Positions 1-14,226 of a stretch of 64,000 bases of DNA are shown one piece after another. The position numbers and the translations under genes are program-made. The notes beneath the pieces were generated by a model. That model made no database searches and was not told the DNA's origin. It worked only from the letters and a program-made list of their open reading frames with translations. Every line of letters starts with the position of its first letter. The first letter of the stretch is position 1. Source of the stretch: Aplectana chamaeleonis (lineage: Eukaryota; Nematoda; Chromadorea; Rhabditida; Cosmocercidae); the NCBI GenBank assembly GCA_029168955.1, contig JAPDOI010000009.1, positions 4,209,001 through 4,273,000 on the forward strand. The letters are read 5' to 3'.

Positions 1-979
1 CAAAAAGTTTCTGACAGAGCGCCGCTGCGAAGCTTCCAACCGGCTTATGGTTGGCCGGGGTTTTCCTGATCGTGAGAGATTTTATTTGTTCAGAAAACCC
101 ACAAAGTTTCCTGACAGAGCGCCGCGAAACGGCGCAACCCCCCCCCCCGGCTTATGGTTGGCCGGGGTTTTCCTGATCGTGAGAGATTTTATTTGTTCAG
201 AAAACCCACAAAGTTTCCTGACAGAGCGCCGCGAAGCGGCATGAACCCCGGCTTATGGTTGGCCGGGGTTTTCCTAATCGTGAGAGATTTTATTTGTTCA
301 GAAAACCCACAAAGTTTACGGACAGAACGCCGCGAAGCGGCGCGAACCCCCCGGCTTATGGTTGGCCGGGGTTTTCCTGATCGTGAGAGATTTAATTTGT
401 TCAGAAAAGCCACAAAGTTTCCGGACAGAGCGCCGCGAAACGGCGCAAACCCCTTCCCCCCCGGCTTATGGTTGGCCGGGGTTTTCCTGATCGTGAGAGA
501 TTTTATTTGTTCAGAAAACTCACAAAGTTTCCTGACAGAGCGCCGCGGAACGGCGCAGCCCCCCCCCGGCTTATGGTTGGCCGGGGTTTTCCTGATCGTG
601 AGAGATTTTATTTGTTCAAAAAAGCCACAAAGTTTACGGACAGAGCGCCGCGAAGCGGCGCGAACCCCCCGGCTTATGGTTGGCCGGGGTTTTCCTGATC
701 GTGAGAGATTTTATTTGTTCAGAAAAGCCACAAAGTTTCCGGACAGAGCGCCGCGAAGCGGCGCGAACCCCACGGCTTATGGTTGGCCGGGGTTTTGCTG
801 ATCGTGAGAGATTTTATTTGTTCAGAAAAGCCAAAAAGTTTCCGGACAGAGCGCCGCGAAGCGGCGCGAACCCCCCGGCCTATGTGGCCGGGGTTTTCCT
901 AATCGTGAGAGATTTTATTTGTTCAAAAAAGCCACAAAGTTTCCGGACAGAGCGCCGCGAAGCGGCGCGAACCCCCCGG
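1..979 (+). repeat. Array 1, type A units (about 107 bp, one hairpin)
   Basis: In this part GGCTTATGGTT runs directly into GGCCGGGG, so each unit has a single hairpin. Hairpin arms are often imperfect (GAAACGGCGC or GAACGGCGC in place of GAAGCGGCGC). Runs of 6-10 C sit between hairpin and GGCTTATGG. The first, partial unit at 1-40 is aberrant (GCGCCGCTGCGAAGCTTCC). Confidence 0.9.
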
Positions 980-3900
980 CTTATGGTTCCCGGACAAAGC
1001 GCCGCGAAGCGGAAGGGGTTCTCCTGATCGTGAGAGATTTAATTTGTTCAGAAAAGCCACAAAGTTTCCGGACAGAGAGCGCGAAGCGGAGCGAACCGCA
1101 CGGCTTATTGTTGGCCGGGGTTTTCCTGATTGTGAGAGATTTAATTTGTTCAGAAAAGCCACAAAGTTTACGGACAGAGCGCCGCGAAGCAGCGCACCCC
1201 CCGACTTATGGTTGGCCGGGGTTTTCCTGATTGTGAGAGATTTAATTCGTTTAGAAAAGCCACAAAGTTTCCGGACAGAGCGCCGCGAAGCAGCGCACCC
1301 CCCGACTTATGGTTGGCCGGGGTTTTCTTGATTGTGAGAGATTTAATTTGTTCAGAAAAGCCACAAAGTTTACGGACAGAGCGCCGCGAAACCCAACTTA
1401 TGGTTGGCCGGGTTTTCCTGATCGTGAGAGATTTTATTTGTTTAGAAAAGCCACAAAGTTTACGGACAGAGCGCCGCGAAGAGGCGCGAACCTCCGGCTT
1501 ATGATTGGCCGGGGTTTTCCTGATTGTGAGAGATTTAATTTGTTCAGAAAAGCCACAAAGTTTACAGGCAGAGCGCCGCGAAACGGCGCAAACCCCGGCT
1601 TATGGTTCCCGGACAAAGCGCCGCGAAGCGAGGGGTTTTCCTGATCGTGAGAGATCTATTTTGTTCAGAAAAGCCACAAAGTTTCCGGACAGAGCGCCGC
1701 GAAGCGGCGCGAACCCCACGGCTTATGGTTGGCCGGGGTTTTGCTGATCGTGAGAGATTTTATTTGTTCAGAAAAGCCACAAAGTTTCCGTACAGAGCGC
1801 CGCGAAACGGCGCGAACCCCCCCCCCCGGCTCATGGTTGGCCGGGGTTTTCCTGATTGTGAGAGATTTAATTTGTTCAGAAAAGCCACAAAGTTTCCGGA
1901 CAGAGCGCCGCGAAGAGGCGCGAACCTCCGGCTTATTGTTGGCCGGGGTTTTCCTGATCGTGAGAGATTTAATTTGCTCAGAAAAGCCACAAAGTTTCCG
2001 GACAGAGCGCCGCGAAGCAGCGCACCCCCCGACTTATGGTTGGCCGGGGTTTTCCTGATTGTGAGAGATTTAATTTGTTCAGAAAAGCCACAAAGTTTAC
2101 AGGCAGAGCGCCGCGAAGAGGCGCAAACCTACGGCTTATTGTTGGCCGGGGTTTTCCTGATCGTGAGAGATTTAATTTGCTCAGAAAAGCCACAAAGTTT
2201 CCGGACAGAGCGCCGCGAAACGGCGCAAACCTACGGCTTATTGTTGGCCGGGGGTTTCCTGATTGTGAGAGATTTAATTTGTTCAGAAAAGCCACAAAGT
2301 TTCCGGACAGAGCGCCGCGAAACGGCGAGAACCCCCCGGCTTATGGTTGGCCGGGGTTTTCCTGATTGTGAGAGATTTAATTTGTTCAGAAAAGCCACAA
2401 AGTTTACGGACAGAGCGCCGCGAAGCAGCGCACCCCCCGACTTATGGTTGGCCGGGGTTTTCCTGATTGTGAGAGATTTAATTCGTTTAGAAAAGCCACA
2501 AAGTTTCCGGACAGAGCGCCGCGAAGCAGCGCACCCCCCGACTTATGGTTGGCCGGGGTTTTCCTGATTGTGAGAGATTTAATTCGTTTAGAAAAGCCAC
2601 AAAGTTTCCGGACAGAGCGCCGCGAAACGGCGCAAACCCCCGGCTTATGGTTCCCGGACAAATGCGCCGCGAAGCTTTGGCCGTGGTTTTCCTGATCGTG
2701 AGAGATTTAATTTGTTCAGAAAAACCACAAAGTTTACGGACAGAGCGCCGCAAAGCGGCGCGAACCCCCCGGCTTATGGTTGGTCGGGGTTTTTCTGATT
2801 GTGAGAGATTTAATTTGTTCAGAAAAGCCGCAAAGTTTACGGACAGAGCGCCGCGAAGCGGCGCGAACCCCACGGCTTATGGTTCCCAGACAAAGCGCCG
2901 CAAAGCGGCAAGGGGTTCTCCTGATCGTGAGAGATTTTATTTGTTCAGAAAAGCCACAAAGTTTCCTGACAGAGCGCCGCGAAGCGGCGCGAACCCCCGG
3001 CTTATGGTTGGCCGGGGTTTTCCTGATCGTGAGAGATTTTATTTGTTCAGAAAAGCCACAAAGTTTCTGACAGAGCGCCGCGAAGCGGCGCGAACCCCGG
3101 CTTATGGTTCCGGACGCGCCGCGAAGAGGAAGGGGTTCTCGTGATCGTGAGAGATTTAATTTGTACAGAAAAGCCACAAAGTTTGCGGACAGAGCGCCGC
3201 GAAGCGGCGCGAACCAATCGGCTTATTGTTGGCCGGGGTTTTCCTGATCGTGAGAGATTTAATTTGCTCAGAAAAGATACAAAGTTTACAGGCAGAGCGC
3301 CGCGAAGAGGCGCAAACCTACGGCTTATTGTTGGCCGGGGTTTTCCTGATCGTGAGAGATTTAATTTGCTCAGAAAAGCCACAAAGTTTCCGGACAAAGC
3401 GCCGCGAAACGGCGCAAACCCCGGCTTATGCGGTTCCGGGACAAAGCGCCGCGAAGCGGCGCTTGGCCGGGTTTTCCTGATTGTGAGAGATTTAATTTGT
3501 TCAGAAAAGCCACAAAGTCACAAAGTTTACAGGCAGAGCGCCGCGAAGAGGCGCAAACCTACGGCTTATGGTTGGCCGGGGTTTTGCTGATCGTGAGAGA
3601 TTTAATTTGTTCAGAAAAGCCACAAAGTTTCCGGACAGAGCGCCGCGAAGCGGCGCAAGCCCTCTGGCTTATGGTTGGCCGGGGTTTTGCTGATCGTGAG
3701 AGATTTAATTTGTTCAGAAAAGCCACAAAGTTTCCGGACAGAGCGCCGCGAAGCGGCGCGAACCAACCGGCTTATGGTTGGCCGGGGTTTTGCTGATCGT
3801 GAGAGATTTTATTTGTTCAGAAAAGCCACAAAGTTTCCGGACAGAGCGCCGCGAAGCGGCGCGACCCCCTGGCTTATGGTTCCCGGACTAGTGGCCGCGA

Positions 3901-6900
3901 AGCGGCACTTTGACCGGGGTTTTCCTGATCGTGAGAGATTCATTTTGTTCAGAAAAGCCACAAAGTTTCCGGACAGAGCGCCGCGAAGCGGCGCAAGCCC
4001 CCTGGCTTATGGTTGGCCGGGGTTTTCCTGATCGTGAGAGATTCAATTTGTTCAGAAAAGCCTCAAAGTTTCCGGACAGAGCGCCGCGAAGCGGCGCCAA
4101 CCCCCCGGCTTATGGTTCCCGGACTAATGGCCGCGAAGCGGAAGGGGTTCTCCTGATCGTGAGAGATTTAATTTGTTCAGAAAAGCCACAAAGTTTCCGG
4201 ACAGAGCGCCGCGAAGCGGCGCGAACCCCCCGGCTTATGGTTCCCGGACAAAGCGCCGCGAAGCGGCGCTTTGGCCGGGGTTTTCCTGATCGTGAGAGAT
4301 TCATTTTGTTCAGAAAAGCCACAAAGTTTCCGGACAGAGCGCCGCGAAGCGGCGCGAACCCCCCGGCTTATGGTTCCCGGACAAAGCGGCTGGGGTTTTC
4401 CTGATTGTGAGAGATTTAATTTGTTCAGAAATACCACAAAGTTTACAGACAGAGCGCCGCGAAGCGGCGCGAACCCCCCGGCTTATGGTTGGCCGAGGTT
4501 TTCCTGATCGTGAGAGATTTAATTTGTTCAGAAAAGCTACAAAGTTTACGGATAGAGCGCCGCGAAGCGGCGCGAACCCCCCGGCTTATGGTTTCCGGAC
4601 AAAGCGCCGCGAAGCGGAAGGGGTTCTCCTGATCGTGAGAGATTTAATTTGTTCAGAAAAGCCACAAAGTTTCCGGACAGAGCGCCGCGAAGCGGCGCCA
4701 ACCCCCCGGCTTATGGTTCCCGGACTAATGGCCGCGAAGCGGCACTTTGACCGGGGTTTTCCTGATCGTGAGAGATTCATTTTGTTCAGAAAAGCCACAA
4801 AGTTTCCGGACAGAGCGCCGCGAAGCGGCGCGAACCCCCCGGCTTATGGTTCCCGGACAAAGCGCCGCGAAGCGGAAGGGGTTCTCCTGATCGTGAGAGA
4901 TTTAATTTGTTCAGAAAAGCCACAAAGTTTCCGGACAGAGCGCCGCGAAGCGGCGCGAACCAACCGGCTTATGGTTGGCCGGGGTTTTGCTGATCGTGAG
5001 AGATTTTATTTGTTCAGAAAAGCCACAAAGTTTCCGTACAGAGCGCCGCGAAGCGGCGCGAACCCCCCGGCTTATGGTTCCCGGACAAAGCGCCGCGAAG
5101 CGGAAGGGGTTCTCCTGATCGTGAGAGATTTTATTTGTTCAGAAAAGCCACAAAGTTTCCGGACAGAGCGCCGCGAAGCGGCGCGAACCCCACGGCTTAT
5201 GGTTGGCCGGGGTTTTGCTGATCGTGAGAGATTTAATTTGTTCAGAAAAGCCACAAAGTTTCCGGACAGAGCGCCGCGAAGCGGCGCGAACCCCGGCTTA
5301 TGGTTCCTGGACAGCGCCGCGAAGCGGCGCTTTGGCCGGGTTTCCTGATCGTGAGAGATTTTATTTGTTCAGAAAAGCCACAAAGTTTCCTGACAGAGCG
5401 CCGCGAAGCGGCGCGAACCCCGGCTTATGGTTGGCGGGGTTTTCCTGATCGTGAGAGATTTTATTTGTTCAGAAAAGCCACAAGTTTCCTGACAGAGCGC
5501 CGCGAAGCGGCGCAAGCCCCCTGGCTTATGGTTGGCCGGGGTTTTCCTGATCGTGAGAGATTTAATTTGTTCAGAAAAGCCACAAAGTTTCCGTACAGAG
5601 CGCCGCGGAACGGCGCGAACCCCCCGGCTTATGGTTTCCGGACAAAGCGCCGCGAAGCGGAAGGGGTTCTCCTGATCGTGAGAGATTTAATTTGTTCAGA
5701 AAAGCCGCAAAGTTTCCGGACAGAGCGCCGCGAAGCGGCGCAAGCCCCCTGGCTTATGGTTGGCCGGGGTTTTCCTGATCGTGAGAGATTTAATTTGTTC
5801 AGAAAAGCCACAAAGTTTCCGTACAGAGCGCCGCGGAACGGCGCGAACCCCCCGGCTTATGGTTCCGGATGTGCGCCGCGAAGCGCTTTGGCCGGGGTTT
5901 TCCTGATCGTGAGAGATTTAATTTGTTCAGAAAAGCCACAAAGTTTCCGGACAGAGCGCCGCGAAGCGGCGCGAACCAACCGGCTTATGGTTGGCCGGGG
6001 TTTTGCTGATCGTGAGAGATTTTATTTGTTCAGAAAAGCCACAAAGTTTCCGGACAGAGCGCCGCGAAGCGGCGCGAACCCCACGGCTTATGGTTGGCCG
6101 GGGTTTTGCTGATCGTGAGAGATTTAATTTGTTCAGAAAAGCCACAAAGTTTCCGGACAGAGCGCCGCGAAGCGGCGCGAACCCCCCGGCTTATGGTTCC
6201 CGGACAAAGCGCCGCGAAGCGGAAGGGGTTCTCCTGATCGTGAGAGATTTAATTTGTTCAGAAAAGCCACAAAGTTTCCGGACAGAGCGCCGCGAAGCGG
6301 CGCGAACCAACCGGCTTTTGGTTCCCGGACTAATGGCCGCGAAGCGGCACTTTGACCGGGGTTTTCCTGATCGTGAGAGATTCATTTTGTTCAGAAAAGC
6401 CACAAAGTTTCCGGACAGAGCGCCGCGAAGCGGCGCGAACCCTGGCTTATGGTTGGCCGGGTTTTCCTGATCGTGAGAGATTTAATTTGTTCAGAAAAGC
6501 CACAAAGTTTCCGGACAGAGCGCCGCGAAGCAGCGCAAGCCCCCCGGCTTATGGTTGGCCGGGGTTTTCCTGATCGTGAGAGATTTTATTTGTTCAGAAA
6601 ACTCACAAAGTTTCCTGACAGAGCGCCGCGAAACGGCGCAACCCCCCCCCCCCCGGCTTATGGTTGGCCGGGGTTTTCCTGATCGTGAGAGATTTTATTT
6701 GTTCAGAAAACCCACAAAGTTTACGGACAGAGCGCCGCGAAGCGGCACGAACCCCCCGGCTTATGGTTGGCCGGGGTTTTCCTGATCGTGAGAGATTTTA
6801 TTTGTTGAAAACTCACAGTTTCCTGACAGAGCGCCGCGAAGCGGAGCGAACCCCCGGCTTATGGTTGGCCGGGGTTTTCCTGATCGTGAGAGATTTAATT

Positions 6901-7800
6901 TGTTCAGAAAGCCACAAAGTTTCCGTACAGAGCGCCGCGAAGCGGCGCGAACCCCCCGGCTTATGGTTTCCGGACAAAGCGCCGCGAAGCGGAAGGGGTT
7001 CTCCTGATCGTGAGAGATTTAATTTGTTCAGAAAAGCCACAAAGTTTGCGGACAGAGCGCCGCGAAGCGGCGCGAACCAACCGGCTTATGGTTGGCCGGG
7101 GTTTTGCTGATCGTGAGAGATTTAATTTGTTCAGAAAAGCCACAAAGTTTCCGGACAGAGCGCCGCGAAGCGGCGCGACCCCCCGGCTTATGGTTCCCGG
7201 ACAAAGCGCCGCGAAGCGGAAGGGGTTCTCCTGATCGTGAGAGATTTAATTTGTTCAGAAAAGCCACAAAGTTTCCGGACAGAGCGCCGCGAAGCGGCGC
7301 GACCCCCCGGCTTATGGTTCCCGGACTAATGGCCGCGAAGCGGCACTTTGACCGGGGTTTTCCTGATCGTGAGAGATTCATTTTGTTCAGAAAAGCCACA
7401 AAGTTTCCGGACAGAGCGCCGCGAAGCGGCGCGAACCCCCGCCTTATGGTTCCCAGACAAAGCGCCGCGAAGCGTTGGCCGGGGTTTTCCTGATTGTGAG
7501 ATATTTAATTTGTTCAGAAAAGCCACAAAGTTTCCGGACAGAGCGCCGCGAAGCGGCGCAAGCCCCCTGGCTTATGGTTGGCCGGGGTTTTCCTGATCGT
7601 GAGAGATTTAATTTGTTCAGAAAAGCCACAAAGTTTCCGGACAGAGCGCCGCGAAGCGGCCCGAACCCCCCGGCTTATGGTTCCCGGACAAAGCGCCGCG
7701 AAGCGGTTGGCCGGGGTTTTCCTGATCGTGAGAGATTTTATTTGTTCAGAAAAGCCACAAAGTTTCCGGACAGAGCGCCGCGAAGCGGCGCGAACCCCGG
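980..7800 (+). repeat. Array 1, mixed A and B units
   Basis: Type A units alternate irregularly with units carrying an extra module between GGCTTATGGTT and the GGGGTTTTCC block. The first module is at about 987-1020. Several early modules are truncated (ending AAGCGGAAGGGGTTCTCC instead of AAGCGGCGCTTTGGCCGGGG), and another form reads GGCCGCGAAGCGGCACTTTGACC. Hairpin arm variants GAAGCAGCGC and GAAGAGGCGC cluster at about 1190-3560. This looks like the zone where the hairpin module was gained and spread. Confidence 0.85.
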
Positions 7801-10800
7801 CTTATGGTTCTCGACAAAGCGCCGCGAAGCGGCGCTTTGGCCGGGTTTTCCTGATCGTGAGAGATTTAATTTGTTCAGAAAAGCCACAAAGTTTCTGACA
7901 GAGCGCCGCGAAGCGGCGCGAACCCCGGCTTATGGTTCCTCGGACAGCGCCGCGAAGCGGCGCTTTGGCCGGGGTTTTCCTGATCGTGAGAGATTTAATT
8001 TGTTCAGAAAAGCCACAAAGTTTCCTGACAGAGCGCCGCGAAGCGGCGCAACCCCGGCTTATGGTTCCCGGACGCGCCGCGCGGGGTTCTCCTGATCGTG
8101 AGAGATTTAATTTGTTCAGAAAAGCCACAAAGTTTCCTGGACAGAGCGCCGCGAACAGCGCAACCCCCGGCTTATGATATGTTGGCCGGGGTTTTGCTGA
8201 TCGCGAGAGATTTTATTTGTTCAGAAAAGCCACAAAGTTTCCGGACAGAGAGCGCGAAGCGGAGCGAACCGCACGGCTTATTGTTGGCCGGGGTTTTGCT
8301 GATCGTGAGATTTTATTTGTTCAGAAAAAGCCAAAGTTTCCTGACAGAGCGCCGCGAAACGGCGCGAACCTCCCGGCTTATGGTTGGCCGGGGTTTTCCT
8401 GATCGTGAGAGATTTAATTTGTTCAGAAAAGCCACAAAGTTTCCGGACAGAGCGCCGCGAAGCGGCGCGAACCCCGGCTTATGGTTCGGACAAAGCGCCG
8501 CGAAGCGGCGCTTTGGCCGGGGTTTTCCTGATCGTGAGAGATTTAATTTGTTCAGAAAAGCCACAAAGTTTCCGGACAGAGCGCCGCGAAGCGGCGCGAA
8601 CCCCCGGCTTATGGTTCGGACAAAGCGCCGCGAAGCGGGGTTTTCTGATCGTGAGAGATTTAATTTGTTCAGAAAAGCCACAAAGTTTCTGACAGAGCGC
8701 CGCGAAGCGGCGCGAACCCCCGGCTATGGTGGTTCCTATGACAAAGCGCCGCGAAGCGGGTTGGCCGGGGTTTTCCCTGATCGTGAGAGATTTTTATTTG
8801 TTCAGAAAAAGCCACAAAGTTTTCTTGACAGAGCGCCGCGAAACAGCGGCCGGCTTATGGTTGGCCGGGGTTTTCCTGATCGTGAGAGATTTAATTTGTT
8901 CAGAAAAGCCACAAAGTTTCCGGACAGAGCGCCGCGAAGCGGCGCGAACCCCGGCTTATGGTTCCCGGACAAAGCGCCGCGAAGCGGCACTTTGACCGGG
9001 GTTTTCCTGATCGTGAGAGATTTAATTTGTTCAGAAAAGCCACAAAGTTTCCTGACAGAGCGCCGCGAAGCGGCGCGAACCCCGGCTTATGGTTCCCGGA
9101 CAAAGCGCCGCGAAGCGGCGCTTTGGCCGGGGTTTTCCTGATCGTGAGATTTAATTTGTTCAGAAAAGCCACAAAGTTTCCTGACAGAGCGCCGCGAAGC
9201 GGCGCGAACCCCGGCTTATGGTTCCGGACTAAGCGCCGCGAAGCGGCGCTTTGACCGGGTTTTCCTGATCGTGAGAGATTTAATTTGTTCAGAAAAGCCA
9301 CAAAGTTTCTGACAGAGCGCCGCGAAGCGGCGCGAACCCCGGCTTATGGTTCCCGGACAGCGCCGCGAAGCGGCGCTTTGGCCGGGTTTTCCTGATCGTG
9401 AGAGATTTAATTTGTTCAGAAAAGCCACAAAGTTTCCTGACAGAGCGCCGCGAAGCGGCGCGAACCCCGGCTTATGGTTTCCGGACAAAGCGCCGCGAAG
9501 CGGCGCTTTGAAGGGTTTTCCTGATCGTGAGAGATTTAATTTGTTCAGAAAAGCCACAAAGTTTCTGACAGAGCGCCGCGAAGCGGCGCGAACCCCGGCT
9601 TATGGTTCCCGGACCGCCGCGAAGCGGCACTTTGACCGGGGTTTTCCTGATCGTGAGAGATTCATTTTGTTCAGAAAAGCCACAAAGTTTCCGGACAGAG
9701 CGCCGCGAAGCGGCGCAAGCCCCCTGGCTTATGGTTGGCCGGGGTTTTCCTGATCGTGAGAGATTTAATTTGTTCAGAAAAGCCACAAAGTTTCCGGGCA
9801 GAGCGCCGCGAAGCGGCGCAAACCCCCCCGGCTTATGGTTCCCGGACAAAGCGCCGCGAAGCGGCGCTTGGCCGGGGTTTTCCTGATCGTGAGAGATTTA
9901 ATTTGTTCAGAAAAGCCACAAAGTTTCCTGACAGAGCGCCGCGAAGCGGCGCGAACTCCCCGGCTTATGGTCTCGGACAGCGCCGCGAAGCGGCGCTTTG
10001 GGCCAGGCCTCTGATCGTGAGAGATTTAATTTGTTCAGAAAAAGCCACAAAGTTTCCGGACAGAGCGCCGCGAAGCGGCGAGAACCAACCGGCTTATGGT
10101 TGGCCGGGGTTTTGCTGATCGTGAGAGATTTTATTTGTTCAGAAAAGCCACAAAGTTTCTGGACAGAGCGCCGCGAAGCGGCGCGAAATCCCCGGCTTAT
10201 GGTTTCCCGGACAAAGCGCCGCGAAGCGGCGCTTTGGCCGGGGTTTTCCTGATCGTGAGAGATTTAATTTGTTCAGAAAAGCCACAAAGTTTCTGGACAG
10301 AGCGCCGCGAAGCGGCGCGAACTGCACCGGCTTATTAATGGTTGGCCGGGCTTTTGCTGATCGTGTGAGATTTGTTTTGGTTCAGAAAAGCCACAAAGTT
10401 TTCTGGACAGAGCGCTGCGAAGCGGCGCTTTGGCCGGGGTTTTCCTGATCGTGAGAGATTTAATTTGTTCAGAAAAGCCACAAAGTTTCCTGGACAGAGC
10501 GCCGCGAAGCGGCGCGAACCCCGGCTTATGGTTCCGGACGCGCCGCGAAGCGGCGCTTTGGCCGGGGTTTTCCTGATCGTGAGAGATTTAATTTGTTCAG
10601 AAAAGCCACAAAGTTTCTGACAGAGCGCCGCGAAGCGGCGCGAACCTCCCGGCTTATGGTTCCTGGACAAAGCGCCGCGAAGCGGCGCTTTGGCCGGGGT
10701 TTTCCTGATCGTGAGAGATTTAATTTGTTCAGAAAAGCCACAAAGTTTCTGACAGAGCGCCGCGAAGCGGCGCGAACCGCGGCTTATGGTTCCCGGACAA

Positions 10801-13800
10801 AGCGCCGCGAAGCGGCGCTTTGGCCGGGGTTTTCCTGATCGTGAGAGATTTAATTTGTTCAGAAAAGCCACAAAGTTTCCGGACAGAGCGCCGCGAAGCG
10901 GCGCGAACCCCCCGGCTTATGGTTTCCGGACAAAGCGCCGCGAAGCGGCGCTTTGGCCGGGGTTTTCCTGATCGTGAGAGATTTAATTTGTTCAGAAAAG
11001 CCACAAAGTTTACGGACAGAGCGCCGCGAAGCGGCGCGAACCCCCCGGCTTATGGTTCCGGAGCGCCGCGAAGCGGCGCTTTGGCCGGGGTTTTCCTGAT
11101 CGTGAGAGATTTAATTTGTTCAGAAAAGCCACAAAGTTTCTGGACAGAGCGCCGCGAAGCGGCGCGAACCCCGGCTTATGGTTCCCGGACAAAGCGCCGC
11201 GAAGCGGCGCTTTGGCCGAGGTTTTCTTGATCGTGAGAGATTTAATTTGTTCAGAAAAGCCACAAAGTTTCCGGACAGAGCGCCGCGAAGCGGCGCAAAC
11301 TCCCCGGCTTCTGGTTCCCGGACAAAGCGCCGCGAAGCGGCGCTTTGGTCGGGTTTTTTTTCTGATGATGAGAGATTTAATTTGTTCAGAAAGCCACAAA
11401 GTTTTTGGACAGAGCGCCGCGAGGCGGCGCGAACCCCCTGGCTTATGGTTCCCGGTCAAAGCGCCGCGAAGCGGCGCTTTGGCCGGGGTTTTCCTGATCG
11501 TGAGAGATTTAATTTGTTCAGAAAAGCCACAAAGTTTCTGGACAGAGCGCCGCGAAGCGGCGCGAACCCCGGCTTATGGTCTCGGACAAAGCGCCGCGAA
11601 GCGGCGCTTTGGCCGGGGTTTTCCTGATCGTGAGAGATTTAATTTGTTCAGAAAAGCCACAAAGTTTCCGGACAGAGCGCCGCGAAGCGGCGCGAACCCC
11701 CGGCTTATGGTTCCGGACAAAGCGCCGCGAAGCGGCGCTTTGGCCGGGGTTTTCCTGATCGTGAGAGATTTAATTTGTTCAGAAAAAGCCACAAAGTTTC
11801 CTGACAGAGCGCCGCGAAGCGGCGCGAACCCCCTGGCTTATGGTTCCTGACAAAGCGCCGCGAAGCGGCGCTTTGGCCGGGGTTTTCCTGATCGTGAGAG
11901 ATTTAATTTGTTCAGAAAAGCCACAAAGTTTCTGACAGAGCGCCGCGAAGCGGCGCGAACCCCCGGCTTATGGTTCCCGGACAAAGCGCCGCGAAGCGGC
12001 GCTTTGGCCGGGGTTTTCCTGATCGTGAGAGATTTAATTTGTTCAGAAAAGCCACAAAGTTTCTGACAGAGCGCCGCGAAGCGGCGCGAACCCCCGGCTT
12101 ATGGTTCTGGACAAAGCGCCGCGAAGCGGCGCTTTGGCCGGGGTTTTCCTGATCGTGAGAGATTTAATTTGTTCAGAAAAGCCACAAAGTTTCTGGACAG
12201 AGCGCCGCGAAGCGGCGCGAACCCCGGCTTATGGTTCCTGACAAAGCGCCGCGAAGCGGCGCTTTGGCCGGGGTTTTCCTGATCGTGAGAGATTTAATTT
12301 GTTCAGAAAAGCCACAAAGTTTCCGGACAGAGCGCCGCGAAGCGGCGCGAACCCCGGCTTATGAGTTTCCGGACAAAGCGCCGCGAAGCGGCGCTTTGAC
12401 CGGGGTTTTTCTGATCGTGGGAGATTTCATTTGTTCAGAAAAGCTAGAACGTTTCTGGACAGAGCGCCGCGAAGCGGCGCGAATCCCCCAGCTTATGGTT
12501 CCCGGACAAAGCGCCGCGAAGCGGTGCTTTGACCGGGATTTTCCTGATCGTAAGAGATTTAATTTGTTCAGAGAAGCCACAAAGTTTCCTGACAGAGCGC
12601 CGCGAAGCGGCGCGAACCCCGGCTTATGGTTCCGGACAAAGCGCCGCGAAGCGGCGCTTTGGCCGGGGTTTTCCTGATCGTGAGAGATTTAATTTGTTCA
12701 GAAAAGCCACAAAGTTTCTGACAGAGCGCCGCGAAGCGGCGCGAACCCCGGCTTATGGTTCCCGGACAAAGCGCCGCGAAGCGGCGCTTTGGCCGGGGTT
12801 TTCCTGATCGTGAGAGATTTAATTTGTTCAGAAAAAGCCACAAAGTTTCTGGACAGAGCGCCGCGAAGCGGCGCGAACCCCGGCTTATGGTTCCTGACAG
12901 CGCCGCGAAGCGGCGCTTTGGCCGGGGTTTTCCTGATCGTGAGAGATTTAATTTGTTCAGAAAAGCCACAAAGTTTCTGACAGAGCGCCGCGAAGCGGCG
13001 CGAACCCCCGGCTTATGGTTCCGGACAAAGCGCCGCGAAGCGGCGCTTTGGCCGGGGTTTTCTGATCGTGAGAGATTTAATTTGTTCAGAAAAGCCACAA
13101 AGTTTCTGGACAGAGCGCCGCGAAGCGGCGCGAACCCCCGGCTTATGGTTCCGGACAAAGCGCCGCGAAGCGGCGCTTTGGCCGGGGTTTTCCTGATCGT
13201 GAGAGATTTAATTTGTTCAGAAAAGCCACAAAGTTTCTGACAGAGCGCCGCGAAGCGGCGCGAACCTCCCGGCTTATGGTTCCTGACAAAGCGCCGCGAA
13301 GCGGCGCTTTGGCCGGGGTTTTCCTGATCGTGAGAGATTTAATTTGTTCAGAAAAGCCACAAAGTTTCTGACAGAGCGCCGCGAAGCGGCGCGAACCCCG
13401 GCTTATGGTTCTCGGACAAAGCGCCGCGAAGCGGCGCTTTGGCCGGGGTTTTCCTGATCGTGAGAGATTTAATTTGTTCAGAAAGCCACAAAGTTTCTGG
13501 ACAGAGCGCCGCGAAGCGGCGCGAACCCCCGGCTTATGGTTCCGGACAAAGCGCCGCGAAGCGGCGCTTTGGCCGGGGTTTTCCTGATCGTGAGAGATTT
13601 AATTTGTTCAGAAAAGCCACAAAGTTTCTGGACAGAGCGCCGCGAAGCGGCGCGAACTCCCGGCTTATGGTTCCCGGACAAAGCGCCGCGAAGCGGCGCT
13701 TTGGCCGGGGTTTTCCTGATCGTGAGAGATTTAATTTGTTCAGAAAAGCCACAAAGTTTCTCCGGACAGAGCGCCGCGAAGCGGCGCGAACCCCGGCTTA

Positions 13801-14161
13801 TGGTTCCTGGACAAAGCGCCGCGAAGCGGCGCTTTGGCCGGGGTTTTCCTGATCGTGAGAGATTTAATTTGTTCAGAAAAGCCACAAAGTTTCTGACAGA
13901 GCGCCGCGAAGCGGCGCGAACCCCGGCTTATGGTTCCCGGACAAAGCGCCGCGAAGCGGCCCTTTGGCCGGGGTTTTCCTGATCGTGAGAGATTCAATTT
14001 GTTCAGAAAAGCCACAAAGTTTCCTGACAGAGCGCCGCGAAGCGGCGCGAACCCCGGCTTATGGTTCCTGGACAAAGCGCCGCGAAGCGGCGCTTTGGCC
14101 GGGGTTTTCCTGATCGTGAGAGATTTAATTTGTTCAGAAAAGCCACAAAGTTTCTGACAGA

Positions 14162-14178
14162 GCGCCGCGAAGCGGCGC
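14162..14178 (+). other. Representative hairpin 1 of the satellite unit
   Basis: Perfect 7-bp stem GCGCCGC / GCGGCGC with a GAA triloop (14169-14171). The centre is GCGAAGC, known from biophysical work on d(GCGAAGC) as an unusually stable DNA mini-hairpin closed by a sheared G-A pair. It occurs in nearly every unit of array 1; this is one example. Confidence 0.95.
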
Positions 14179-14203
14179 GAACCCCCGGCTTATGGTTCTG
14201 GAC

Positions 14204-14226
14204 AAAGCGCCGCGAAGCGGCGCTTT
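14204..14226 (+). other. Representative hairpin 2 of type B units
   Basis: Same core as hairpin 1, but the stem is extended by three A-T pairs (AAA before, TTT after), giving a perfect 10-bp stem around the GAA loop at 14214-14216. Present in most units from about 7.8 kb to 21.75 kb. Confidence 0.95.
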
